A DNA stretch of 64,000 nucleotides from contig CALEIK010000027.1 of assembly GCA_937876195.1 (NCBI GenBank), positions 1-64,000 of the forward strand, read 5' to 3'. The notes beneath the pieces were generated by a model, which ran no database searches, had not been told where the DNA came from, and was given only the letters and a program-made list of their open reading frames with translations. Origin of the DNA: an uncultured Flavobacteriales bacterium. Its GTDB lineage: Bacteria > Bacteroidota > Bacteroidia > Flavobacteriales_D > Crocinitomicaceae. The stretch's first letter is position 1. Each line of letters opens with the position of its first letter. The position numbers and the translations under genes were made by a program. Of the stretch, positions 7,193-18,200 are shown piece by piece.

Positions 7193-9445
7193 ATGGAAGA
7201 ACACAAACCTTTGAGCATTAAAACTCCTCCGTCAAGTGCGGCGGGAATGAAAGCTGTATTCATCGCCTTGAAGAATATTTTTCATGTGATGTCCGTGCGA
7301 AAATCGTTCAAAGTACTCAATAAATTGAACCAAAAAGAAGGGGTCGATTGTCCCGGTTGTGCGTGGCCAGATCCAAAACATCGATCAAAATTAGGTGAAT
7401 ATTGCGAAAATGGAGTGAAAGCGATTGCTGAGGAAGCCATGGATCATGTTGCCAGTCCTGCCTTTTTTGAAAAGTATTCCATTGAAGAACTTCGCTCAAA
7501 AAGTGATTTTTGGCTGGGACAACAAGGGCGTTTAACGCATCCAATGATTCTTCGTCCAGGAGCAACTCATTATTCCCCCGTTTCTTGGGATGAAGCCAAT
7601 ACCATCATCGGAAAGGAACTGAACGCGCTGAATAATCCCAACGAAGCAGCGTTCTACACTTCAGGAAGAACGAGCAATGAAGCCGCCTTCTTGTACCAAT
7701 TGTTTGTGCGCATGTTCGGGACAAACAACCTCCCAGACTGTTCAAATATGTGTCACGAATCGAGTGGCGTTGCGCTATCAAAAACAGTGGGAATTGGAAA
7801 AGGATCTGTTACACTAGACGATTTATACAAAGCTGAGTTGATCTTAATTTTTGGTCAAAATCCTGCGACGAATCACCCGCGGATGTTGTCGTGTTTGGAA
7901 GAAGCAAAACAGAACGGCGCAAAAGTAGTTTCCATCAATCCGATGAAAGAAGTGGGGTTGGTGAGATTTAAAAATCCGCAAAATCTACGTGGCGTTGTTG
8001 GTAACGGAACTGAAATTTCTGATCTCTACTTGCAGTTGCGCATCAATGAAGATGTGGCATTACTCAAAGCTGTGATGTTGAAAATCTTTCAACGTGCAGA
8101 GAATAATCCTGAAATTTTAGATAGTGACTTCATCCAGGGAAAAACGGCAGGATTTGAGGAATTTAAAGCGGAATTGTTGACGCATCAACTTGATGAATTG
8201 GTTGCTCGAACAGGACTTGCCGAAAGTGAAATTGATGCACTTGTCGACTTAATTGCTGAACGCAAGAAAATCATTGCGTGCTGGGGAATGGGATTGACGC
8301 AACACGTGAATGGCGTGGACAATATTCAAGAGGTGGTCAATCTGCTGTTGATGAAAGGAAGCATCGGAAAAGAAGGAGCTGGAACCTGTCCCGTACGTGG
8401 ACACAGCAACGTGCAAGGCGATAGAACCATGGGAATTGCAGAACGTCCCTCAAAAGAATTATTGGATAAAATCAGCGAAAATTTTGGTTTCACGCCACCG
8501 CAAGAACATGGCTATTCAGTGGTCGATGCTATCGCTGCGATGCATGAAGAAAAGGTGAAAGTCTTTATTGGGATGGGAGGTAATTTCCTTTCTGCTGCTC
8601 CAGATACGTACTTTACGGCTGATGCACTGGCAAAATGCAGTTTGACGGCGCACATTTCAACGAAATTGAACCGTTCGCACTTGACGCATGGAAAAACGGC
8701 ATTAATTCTTCCTTCGATGGGTCGAACGGATCGCTATATGAAAAATGGAAAATCGCAATTTGTCACCGTGGAAAACTCCATGGGTGTTGTGCATTCAACG
8801 CAAGGTGTATTGCAACCGCCATCAGAATTTGTGGAAAGTGAACCTGTGATTGTCGCTAACATTGCAAAAGCAACGCTAACGCAGGACAAAGTCGATTGGG
8901 ATTTTCTCATTGAAGACTATGGAAATATTCGCGATTTAATTGAAAAAACAATCGCAGGATTTGAAAATTACAACGAGCGCATAAAACAGCCATTAGGATT
9001 TGAATTGCCAAATGGAGCGCGTACAGGAGATTTTACAACGCCGAACAAAAAAGCCAATTTCACGGTCAATCAGCTGAGAAAAGACACGTTAGATTCAGAC
9101 GAATTCATCATGATGACGACGCGAAGTCACGACCAATTCAACACAACCATTTACGGACTCGATGATCGTTACCGAGGAGTTTACAACGGGCGCATGGTCG
9201 TGTTTATGAATTACGAAGACGTAAAAAATAATGGACTCAACCAAGGAGATAAAATCACGCTGTACAACAATTACGGCAACAAAGAACGCATGGTCGAAGG
9301 GTTTGCTGTTGTTCCGTACAACATTCCAAAAGGCTGCTTGGCGACCTATTTCCCTGAAGCAAATCCGTTGGTTCCGCTTGAACTTACTGCACACTCCAGT
9401 CACACCCCTTCATCAAAGTCGGTGCGGGTGAAAATTCGGGTGTAG
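7193..9445 (+). CDS. FdhF/YdeP-type molybdopterin-dependent oxidoreductase
   Basis: This 750-residue cytoplasmic protein matches the YdeP-like branch of the formate dehydrogenase alpha family: VDCPGCAWPDP near residue 50, FYTSGRTSNEAAFLYQ near 160, GQNPATNHPRM near 222, and a C-terminal molydopterin-binding domain (about 620-750). The N-terminal cysteine pair could bind an iron-sulfur cluster, but the full four-cysteine ferredoxin-like motif of classic formate dehydrogenases is not evident. No formate dehydrogenase beta or gamma subunit and no cofactor genes are nearby. The family is often annotated as formate dehydrogenase, though its true substrate is generally unproven. Length is normal. 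Confidence 0.88.
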   Translation: MEEHKPLSIKTPPSSAAGMKAVFIALKNIFHVMSVRKSFKVLNKLNQKEGVDCPGCAWPDPKHRSKLGEYCENGVKAIAEEAMDHVASPAFFEKYSIEELRSKSDFWLGQQGRLTHPMILRPGATHYSPVSWDEANTIIGKELNALNNPNEAAFYTSGRTSNEAAFLYQLFVRMFGTNNLPDCSNMCHESSGVALSKTVGIGKGSVTLDDLYKAELILIFGQNPATNHPRMLSCLEEAKQNGAKVVSINPMKEVGLVRFKNPQNLRGVVGNGTEISDLYLQLRINEDVALLKAVMLKIFQRAENNPEILDSDFIQGKTAGFEEFKAELLTHQLDELVARTGLAESEIDALVDLIAERKKIIACWGMGLTQHVNGVDNIQEVVNLLLMKGSIGKEGAGTCPVRGHSNVQGDRTMGIAERPSKELLDKISENFGFTPPQEHGYSVVDAIAAMHEEKVKVFIGMGGNFLSAAPDTYFTADALAKCSLTAHISTKLNRSHLTHGKTALILPSMGRTDRYMKNGKSQFVTVENSMGVVHSTQGVLQPPSEFVESEPVIVANIAKATLTQDKVDWDFLIEDYGNIRDLIEKTIAGFENYNERIKQPLGFELPNGARTGDFTTPNKKANFTVNQLRKDTLDSDEFIMMTTRSHDQFNTTIYGLDDRYRGVYNGRMVVFMNYEDVKNNGLNQGDKITLYNNYGNKERMVEGFAVVPYNIPKGCLATYFPEANPLVPLELTAHSSHTPSSKSVRVKIRV

Positions 9446-9500
9446 GGTTAAAAACCAGTTAGTCTAAGGCATCCCAAATTGCAGGTTTCTTACTATCGGG

Positions 9501-9890
9501 TTAATCTTCATTGTGAATTTCAAAAATTTGTCCGTCCCTATATCCAATGGTTGTAGTACCAAAATCGTGTTCGTATGTGAATTCACATTCTTTTAACTCA
9601 TTGAATTCATTGAACAAGTAGTTGTGAAATTCATTAATAGCATGCTGAATCAACCCTGAGTCCTCCTCTGCGAAGTATCCCAGCCCTGACGCGGTTAAAG
9701 CTAGAGAGAATTTAATGTCCTTTTCATTGTCCTTAATGAAAAAATCAAACCCTTCATAAATTATTGGGCTGTCGACATTTAAAAGACTATACAAACGAAC
9801 ATAAGATTCAGCTATTACATTGAAATCCAGATGTGAAACTCTTTTAAGATATTCAAAATCCGCCGAGGTAAGACTTGTGTAACAATTCAT
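9501..9890 (-). CDS. Hypothetical protein
   Basis: This 129-residue protein from the ATG at 9890 (a TTG extends the frame to 9917) is acidic, has no signal peptide or membrane segment, and looks like a compact alpha/beta cytosolic protein. I recognise no family. It contains DFGTTTIGYRDGQIFEIHNED at its end, which is suggestive of a small immunity- or SUKH-like fold, but I have no motif to support that. It is isolated between convergent and divergent neighbours. Low-complexity bias is absent, so it is probably a real gene. Confidence 0.55.
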   Translation of the reverse strand: MNCYTSLTSADFEYLKRVSHLDFNVIAESYVRLYSLLNVDSPIIYEGFDFFIKDNEKDIKFSLALTASGLGYFAEEDSGLIQHAINEFHNYLFNEFNELKECEFTYEHDFGTTTIGYRDGQIFEIHNED

Positions 9891-10055
9891 TCTTGTAGTG
9901 TTTATTAGTAATAGCAAGCATAAATAAGTCTTCTAATACTTATCAATACTCCCCATAAATTTAAGCTTTTTTTAAACTACAGACCTATAAATTTGGTGAC
10001 CCACGATTTGTCGTGCTCGCAAAAATTAGGGAGCAGGATTAACATCCGTGTTTAT

Positions 10056-10084
10056 TTTGTCTCTTCAATTTTTACGTACATTTG
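10056..10084 (+). promoter_or_regulatory. Riboflavin synthase promoter abutting the start codon
   Basis: TTTG at 10056-10059 and TACATTTG at 10077-10084 (17-base spacer) fit the Bacteroidota promoter. Only three bases separate the -7 element from the ATG at 10088, implying a leaderless or nearly leaderless mRNA. Confidence 0.6.
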
Positions 10085-10087
10085 TAT

Positions 10088-10666
10088 ATGTTTACGGGAA
10101 TCATAGAGCAGTTAGGCGTTGTCAAACACATCGAAAAGGAAGGTGAAAACATTCACTTTACCATCACCGCACCCTTTACCAGTGAATTGAAAATCGATCA
10201 AAGTGTTGCGCACAATGGATGCTGTTTGACGGTTGTAAAAATAGATGGATGCGATTACGTTGTGACTGCCATTCAAGAAACTTTGAACAAAACCAATCTC
10301 GGCGAGTGGGCCGTTGGCACCAAAGTCAATTTGGAGCGCTGCATGGTCATGAATGGACGACTGGACGGACACATTGTGCAAGGTCACGTTGACACCACAG
10401 CTGAATGCATTGCCATTGAAGATGAAAACGGAAGTTGGAAATACACCTTTCGCTACGACGCAGATCAAATTACCGTGGAAAAAGGATCGGTCACCGTTAA
10501 CGGAACGAGTTTAACGGTTGTTGATTCTAATGACAAACAATTTTCTGTGTGCATCATCCCATATACGTACGACTTCACCAATTTTCATCAGCTCAAGGTG
10601 GGAGATAACGTCAATTTGGAATTTGATATTATTGGGAAATACGTTGCGAAGATGATGGGGAAGTGA
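10088..10666 (+). CDS. ribE: Riboflavin synthase alpha chain
   Basis: This 192-residue enzyme carries two lumazine-binding repeats. The start MFTGIIEQLG is the invariant N-terminus of the family, which fixes the ATG at 10088 over the TTG at 10082. The linker region has the typical GHIVQGHVD, and the second repeat has TVNGTSLTVV. It converts two 6,7-dimethyl-8-ribityllumazine molecules to riboflavin and the pyrimidine precursor in the cytoplasm. No other rib gene is nearby and no FMN riboswitch is visible upstream. Confidence 0.95.
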   Translation: MFTGIIEQLGVVKHIEKEGENIHFTITAPFTSELKIDQSVAHNGCCLTVVKIDGCDYVVTAIQETLNKTNLGEWAVGTKVNLERCMVMNGRLDGHIVQGHVDTTAECIAIEDENGSWKYTFRYDADQITVEKGSVTVNGTSLTVVDSNDKQFSVCIIPYTYDFTNFHQLKVGDNVNLEFDIIGKYVAKMMGK

Positions 10667-10717
10667 GGGGTTGACTTTCCGCAGGATTCACTTCCATGTA
10701 TATAAAAAACTTAAATC

Positions 10718-11113
10718 ATGAGAATGTACTATAAACTAATAGTTAGTACGTGCTATACTTTTCAGAACAGTCAGTTTAGGGACATTTGGAAATTTATGTC
10801 CATAACTATTTTAAGCATCTCCATGACTCTGAACCTATTGACGCTATGGCTTCTGCTCTATCACTTTGTATTTCCAAATTTTAGTGATGCACTAATCATA
10901 ACCGGAGCACAACATAAATACGCTGTTTATATATATGTATTGTTATACTTTTTTCTTCCAATGGTGTTATTAAACTGGTTTTGTATTGCTTCTAAAGAAA
11001 GGTTAGACAGAATTAATAAAAGGTACAGCTTATTCAAAACACGAAAATATTTTAGAGTTCATTTTTTAATGAGCTATCTACTAGCTTATATCATGCTGAT
11101 GTTGGTGATTTAA
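10718..11113 (+). CDS. Hypothetical membrane protein with three helices
   Basis: This 131-residue protein is not recognised. It has about three hydrophobic segments (residues 27-52, 66-92 and 112-131), a basic stretch between the second and third (KERLDRINKRYSLFKTRKYFR), and no signal peptide. It begins 51 bases after riboflavin synthase on the same strand, but it is more AT-rich than that gene and there is no functional link. It ends at a C/G-rich hairpin that faces the SprF-like gene. Confidence 0.55.
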   Translation: MRMYYKLIVSTCYTFQNSQFRDIWKFMSITILSISMTLNLLTLWLLLYHFVFPNFSDALIITGAQHKYAVYIYVLLYFFLPMVLLNWFCIASKERLDRINKRYSLFKTRKYFRVHFLMSYLLAYIMLMLVI

Positions 11114-11126
11114 TCCTCCCCCTGCA

Positions 11127-11143
11127 CCCCCTCCAAAAGGGGG
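11127..11143. repeat. C/G-rich hairpin between convergent genes
   Basis: CCCCCT (11127-11132) and AGGGGG (11138-11143) form a 6-bp GC stem around a 5-base loop in an otherwise AT-rich intergenic region. Runs of C continue on both sides. It may act as a bidirectional end signal or be a copy of an interspersed repeat. It has no U-tract. Confidence 0.4.
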
Positions 11144-11180
11144 AAGCGCTGATTCAAAATAATCGGAGAATACTAACCCC

Positions 11181-12239
11181 CTAATAACTCCCCATAAACT
11201 CAGTAGGACACTTATACGTGCTTCTTCGTTTTTGCTTTCGGTGCTTCCCTTTCATCACGTAACGGTTGTCGAAACTCATGATAAGACTGAGCTCGTGCGA
11301 ACCAAAGGATGCTGAACGCAAACGAGAAAGTGTGAAGTCAATGCTGTACGTCAAGCGTACGCTTTTTTCGTTCTTCATTGGTAATTGCATCCCCAAGGCG
11401 AAAATGAACGAATCGTAGTTGTGAAACGCCATCGTGTACGAACGATTTCTGAACCAAATACCCACTGAAACTGGTTTTACCAACAGCGCCATTCCTGCAC
11501 TAAACGTTTGAAACTGGTTTTGTCGCTCATAGATGACCGCTGGAGATAAGATCAATTCTTCCACCAAGATTTCCGTTTTTAGGTGACCCGTATACTTAAT
11601 TGGCAAGTACTCAAATCCCAAAATAAACGCATCCGAAGGTTGATTCAAATGATGAATTCCAAAGCCAACTGTGGTCATCATACGTCGGTACGGTCCGCTC
11701 TTTTTACTTTCATGGTTAAAACGAATCGCTGTTCCTGCGCCAAAATCGGCGTACATGACATTGTTCGAACTCGGTGCAATGAAATTTGAACTTCTCACCT
11801 CACCTTGTACTTCGTGCAATTGATCAGAAAACGTAAACTGTGTCCAATCGACGTATTTATTGATAATTCCGCCACTCACACCTAATTGCCACATGAAGTT
11901 TTTCGTTTCAACAGCACGGTATGAGTAAGACAAATAACCTCCAACTGTTCTCAATAAACCTTCACCTCCAACATCGCTGAATCCTAACACACCGAGACCA
12001 ACACGTGGAATCATTTCTGCTTCAAATCCTGCCGAATAACTGTTAAACCTTCCTGGAATTGGTGCCCACAAGTTTCTTGCCTGCAATCGTACAGTATATC
12101 CGCCGTTCATTGCCGTTGTTGCTGGATTGTAGTACACGGGATTATTGAAAAACTGCGAAAAGTTCGCGTCTTGCGCAAAGCTGCTCATCGGCAACATGAG
12201 CAAAAATAAGTAGCAATATATAGTTCTAATCATCCTCAT
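11181..12239 (-). CDS. PorP/SprF-family type IX secretion outer-membrane protein
   Basis: This 352-residue protein has a signal peptide (ends SSFAQ) followed by DANFSQFFNNPVYYNPATTAMN, the diagnostic N-terminal motif of the PorP/SprF family. The rest is alternating beta-barrel-like sequence, with a basic C-terminal tail (KGKHRKQKRRSTYKC). SprF-like proteins sit in the outer membrane and are needed to secrete or anchor particular large type B T9SS cargo. It starts 2 bases after the stop of the giant adhesin gene, exactly the SprB-SprF arrangement, so it is most likely that adhesin's dedicated partner. Confidence 0.92.
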   Translation of the reverse strand: MRMIRTIYCYLFLLMLPMSSFAQDANFSQFFNNPVYYNPATTAMNGGYTVRLQARNLWAPIPGRFNSYSAGFEAEMIPRVGLGVLGFSDVGGEGLLRTVGGYLSYSYRAVETKNFMWQLGVSGGIINKYVDWTQFTFSDQLHEVQGEVRSSNFIAPSSNNVMYADFGAGTAIRFNHESKKSGPYRRMMTTVGFGIHHLNQPSDAFILGFEYLPIKYTGHLKTEILVEELILSPAVIYERQNQFQTFSAGMALLVKPVSVGIWFRNRSYTMAFHNYDSFIFALGMQLPMKNEKSVRLTYSIDFTLSRLRSASFGSHELSLIMSFDNRYVMKGKHRKQKRRSTYKCPTEFMGSY

Positions 12240-12241
12240 AA

Positions 12242-15200
12242 CTATCTAATTACGGTTACCGTTCCAGACTTCTTAAGTACATTCTTAGGGTACTCCTTCC
12301 CTTCCCACACGCTGTCATCCAAGAACGAAGCAGTCACTTTCCATACGTAGGCGTCCTGTTGAACAGGTTCGCCCATATAGGTTCCATCCCACGCCTCTGT
12401 TGGTCTTCCAGTTGTATCTAATGCCGTTGTTGACCAAATCAAATTCCCCCAATCATCGTAGATGAGTAATTCAAATTCCTTCAAACCAACACCCACTGGA
12501 ACAAAGTGAGACACGTTAAAATCACTGTGATTCGGATACATGGCATTCGCCAAATACAATCCTTTGTACAATTCTACAATTATAGGTTTTGTAATGGTAT
12601 CGCTGCAACCAAAGCTGTTCGAAGCAATCAACGTAACGTCGAAATTTCCATGCGTATGATAGGAATGTTGCGGATCCTCAGCGTTAGAAGTCCCACCATC
12701 TCCAAAATACCAGAAGTATTCATTCGCATCCGTCGAAAGATTATAAAATCCTACCAATCCAGTCCATTGATTGATTTCAATGATATTCTCATAATTGAAA
12801 TCCGCAACTGGTGTTGGGTGAATAATAACTGGTTGTGCAATCGTCAAGGTGTCATTACATCCGCCGCCGCCATACGCAATCAACGTGGCAGTAAAATTCC
12901 CTGCACTTGGATAGGTATAATTTACCGTTGTTCCCGTTGCGGATTCTGAGTTTCCAAACAACCATCCGATTGAGTTAGCATTCGTGCTCGTTGAAGTAAA
13001 AGTCAACTCGTTTCCAAAGCAGGTTTGAGTTAAAGGAATATCATAACTTGCCACAGGGAAATCGTAAAAATTCAAATCTTGCTGAGTTGAACTAACACAT
13101 CCGTACTGACTTGTTGCAGTCAAGGTAACCGTATAAGTTCCAGCACTTGTGTAATTCAATGATGGATCCGTTAGAACAGAAGACTGTCCATTGCCAAAAG
13201 TCCATGAATAACCTACGGCTCCGGTGCTAAGATTCGTAAATGAAACATCACCGGTTGTCAAACAAACTGATGGTTGATTAATTGCAAAATCTGCCACAGG
13301 CAATGGATAGGCGAACACATCCACTTCAACCGTATCGGTACAGCCATTCAAGTTTTCTACAATTAAGCTAATTGTATATGTACCAGCGTTCGCATATGAG
13401 TGATTTGGATTTTGAAGGTTAGATGTATTTCCATCTCCGAAATCCCAATAATAGAAACTAGCATTGATACTAGTGTTCACCATTTGAACGTCCAAAGGAA
13501 TACAGCCATTCGCTGGATCTGGAGTGAACTGAGCTACTGGTGTGGGACTAACAGTAACTTGGTGGGTTACACTAGCGAAGCATCCATACGTCTGGCTCGT
13601 TCCAGATAAAACCACATCATAAACTCCAGATGTAGCATAAGCATGCGTTGGATTGACCAGTACCGAAGATGATCCATCTCCAAAATCCCAACTTACTCCA
13701 GCAATTCCACTCGATAAATTGGTGAAAGTAATTATCTCATTGGCACAAACTGTTGCTGGAGCAGATGTGAAATCCATTAACGGATCTGGATGCACAGTGA
13801 TTGTAACTACAGTCGTATCGTAACCACAGCCATCGTTCGCACTTAAGGAAACGTTGTAAGTCCCTGGCGTGGTAAATGTGTGGGTTGGACTGTAGACTGT
13901 AGAAATATTTCCATCGTCAAAATCCCAGCTGTAATTCGTTCCACCTAAAGTATACTGCGTAAAATCAACAGTCACTGGAGAACAACCAGACGTGACACTC
14001 GTATTGAAAAATGCGTCCACTAAAACCGGTGTTGCTGTGACAACATACGTAGTTGTATCGCTTCCACAATTGTTTTCAGCGACTAAAGTAATCGTGTAGG
14101 AGGTTGGTGTAGCTCCAGTATAATAGGTATGTTGAAATAAAGGAGAACTTGTAGTCGATGTAGTTCCATCTCCAAAATCCCAATAATACGTATCTGCAGA
14201 ACCGATGCTCGTATTTGCAATGTTTACTTCAAACGGAGAGCAACCAGAATCGAAATCTGTTCCGAAAATTGCCGTGGGGGTTGGTTGTACTGTAATCGTC
14301 TCCGTATGACTATCAGTTCCACAATAATTGGTAGCGATCAACTCAATCGTGTACACCGTATCCGAGAAATCACTTTCAATGTAGTTTACATCCAATGGAT
14401 CTTGCAATGTACTTGAAGTTCCATTTCCAAAGTCCCACTGATACGTGTTGGCAATCCCAGTTGATGTATTCGTAAAGCTAGCGGTTGTCGGTCCACAATC
14501 GATCGCTGGAACAAATGTATACTGCGCATTTGGAAAGTCGAGGACGCTCACAGTTCTTGTTAGAGAATCGACGCAACCATTTGCTGAAGTCACAACTAAA
14601 GTGACATCGTATAATCCTGTTGCTGTATACGTGTGATTCGGCGATAAGCCATTTGAAGTTCCGCCATCACCAAAATCCCAATCATTGGCAAATGCTAATG
14701 TACTGTTGTTGGTGAAATTCACTGCAGTATTGATACAAATCAATGAATCAACCACAAAATCGACAACTGGTAACGGATTTACTGTGACATCTACATCATC
14801 TGTATTGACACATGTCGTAATTGGATCTGTTATCGTATAAGTAATTGTATGCACTCCAACCGTTGCAACAGCAGGATCGAATGTTCCAAGGTTCCCATCG
14901 GTGATTCCAGTTCCTGACCAAACTCCACCTAACGGTGCACCTACTAGATTGAACGCCGCTTCGGAAATACAAATCCCAACATCTGATCCAGCATCCACCA
15001 CTGGTAAATCGTGGACAGTAAATTCCATTGTGTCTGTCGTTAAACAGTTTCCAACTCCTGTTGAATACACCAGTTCATAAACGCCCGTTGTAGAAGGATC
15101 AAATACACCTCCAGCGGTAACAAAACTTCCAGTCCATGTTCCACCAGCTGGTAATCCATTCAGTGCAACAGTTGGACTTCCAATACAAGCTTCCAAATCA

Positions 15201-18200
15201 GGACCAGCGTCTGAAGGAGTTGGATCGATAACAGTTACTACAAGTGAACTTGAATCAACACATCCTGTAGCTAATGTGTATGTGTAGGTCACGGTGAAAT
15301 TTCCTGTTCCAGCAGGTGTAAATAATCCAGATGGATCGATGTTCAACCCAGACCAAACACCTCCAACTGGAGATCCATTTAATTGAACTGGTGCTGGTAA
15401 ATTACAAATTGATATGTCAGACCCAGCATCTACGACAGGAAGTGGGTTCACTGTCACTGTACTTGTCGTTGAATTAGAACATCCTTGTACAGTCGTACCT
15501 GTAATCGTGTAAATCGTTGTTGTCGTTGGATTGGCAATTGGATTATCACAATTCGTACACGACAAATCAGTTGCTGGGAGCCAATCATAACTTCCACCTA
15601 TTCCTGCTCCATTCACTCCTAGCTGGATATCGCCTCCAAAACAAATTGTTTCATCACTGGACACGATGGTTGGTTGTGGATTAACCTCAATGTCTGTTGT
15701 TACAGCAGTTTGACAAGTTCCTGTTCCCAGCGTATAGGTCAACGTGTGTGTTCCAACTCCTGCCGTTGCTGGATTGAAGTTAGGGTCTGTAACTCCAGTA
15801 CCTGTCCAAGTTCCGCCTAAAGAGGAAGGATTGAAAACAGTATTCAAATCAACAGCTGCCGCATTGATACAAATGGAGTCCAGTGGATTTACCGTTGGAA
15901 TAATTGGTGGATTCACCGTTACAATAAGCGTGTCCGTGCTAGAACAGTTAGTTGCCACATCAGTAAACGAATAAACTAAATCTGAAACTTCTGTTCCGTT
16001 TGGTGTAAACGTTCCACCAGCTGTCACATTCGGAGAACCTGACCAAGTTCCGCCCGCAGGAGTTCCATTCAAAACAACTGGAATCGGTTGATCACACAAA
16101 TCTAAATCAGGTCCTGCATTCACAACTGGCAATGGATTCACTGTTACAGTTGAGTTGATATCGGCTGAACAACCTTGTAACGTTGTTCCTGTGATTGTAT
16201 AAACTGTTGTCGCTGCTGGATTTGCAATGGGATTATCACAATCACTGCAAGAAAGTCCTGTTATTGGCGACCATGCATAACTTCCTCCTGCACCAGCGCC
16301 TGAAACGTTCAACTGAACGTCGTCACCAAAGCAAATCGTTTCATCGCTTGTTAATAAGACTGGTTGTGGGTTTACTTCAATGTCTGTTGTTACGGAAGCT
16401 TCACACGTTCCAGTTCCCAAAGTGTAGGTCAATGTATGAGTTCCAACTCCCGCTGTGACTGGATTAAAATTTGGGTTCGAAACTCCTGTTCCTGTCCATG
16501 TACCGCCTAAGGTTGAGGGATTGAAAACAGTGTTCAAATCAACAATTGCTGAGTTGATGCAAATAGAATCTAATGGGTTTACCGTTGGAACAATTGGTGG
16601 ATTTACCGTGACAACAAGTGTATCTGAGTTTGAACAGTTGGTTGCCAAATCAGTGAACGAATAAACTAAATCCGAAACTTCAGTGCCGTTTGGTGTAAAC
16701 GTTCCTCCAGCCGTCACATTCGGAGAACCTGACCAAGTTCCACCGGCAGGAGTTCCATTCAAAACAACAGGAACAGGTTGATCACACAAATCTAAATCAG
16801 GACCTGCATTCACGATTGGCAATGGGTTAACTGTTACCGTTGAGTTGATATCTGCTGAACATCCTTGTACCGTTGTCCCTGTGATTGTATAAACTGTTGT
16901 CGCTGCTGGATTGGCAATCGGGTTATCACAATCGACGCATGATAAATCCGTTGCAGGAAGCCAATCATATGTTCCTCCTACACCAGCGCCTGAAACGTTC
17001 AATTGAACATCGTCTCCAAAACAAATTGTTTCATCATTCGTTGCTAAAATCGGTTCTGGATTAACAATAATCTCAACATCAATGCTAGAAGCACAAGTTA
17101 CTGCCCCAAGCGTATAGGTTAAGGTATGTGTTCCAATTCCTGCCGTTGCTGGACTGAAATTTGGATCTGTCACTCCAACTCCTGACCAAACACCACCAAG
17201 CGGAGTAGGATTAAAAATGCCATTCAAATCGGTAGCCGGTGAAGAGAAACAAATCGAATCCAATGGATCTGCTGTAGGTACAATCAACGGGTCTACAGTG
17301 ATAGTAAGTGTATCAGTTGAAGAACAATTTGTCGCTACATCAGTGTACGTATAAATAATTTCTGCTACTTCGGTTCCATTTGGAGTAAACGTTCCGCCAG
17401 CTGTCACGTTTGGTGAGCCCGACCAAGTTCCTCCGGCAGGAGTTCCATTCAAATTAACAGGGATTGGTTGATCACACAATGTCAAATCGGGTCCAGCATC
17501 TACGACTGGAAGAGGGTTAACAGTCACTGTGCTTGTCGTTGTGTTCACACACCCTTCGGCAGATGTTCCTGTGATCGTATATACAGTTGTACTAGGTGGG
17601 TTGGCAATTGGATCGTCACAATCCGAACACGAAAGATCAGTAATTGGAGACCAATCATAACTTCCTCCTACTCCTGCTCCAGTGACATTCAGTTGTACAC
17701 TTTCACCAAAGCAAATGGTGGGAGAATTGACCAATAATACAGGAATTGGGTGCACCGTAACGACCACAGTATCCGTTGTAAAACAATCGACCGATGTTGA
17801 TGCCGTAACGATATAGACATGATCTACAGGTGCTCCCGTCACATTCGTTAAAGTTACCGTTGGATCAGCTATCGCTGCATTACTCAATCCCGTAGTTGGC
17901 GACCATGCATAGGTTACTCCTGCTTCAGGTGCTGCTCCTAATCCTGCTGTTTCACTTGAACAAAAGCTTACATCAGGTCCAGCATCTGCAACTGGTGGTG
18001 GAAAAACAGTAATTGGTGTCGTCGCGTTTGTTGTACCACAGATATTCGTCACCGAAAAGTCAACGTCATAGCTTCCTTCATTTTCGTAAAGAACGGCCCC
18101 TGGGTCTAGTTGATTTGAACTGACTGGATCTCCACCGTTAAATGTCCATGCATAACTGTCCGCTGGTGCATAGCAATCATTGACCGTAGCGACTGGGGTC

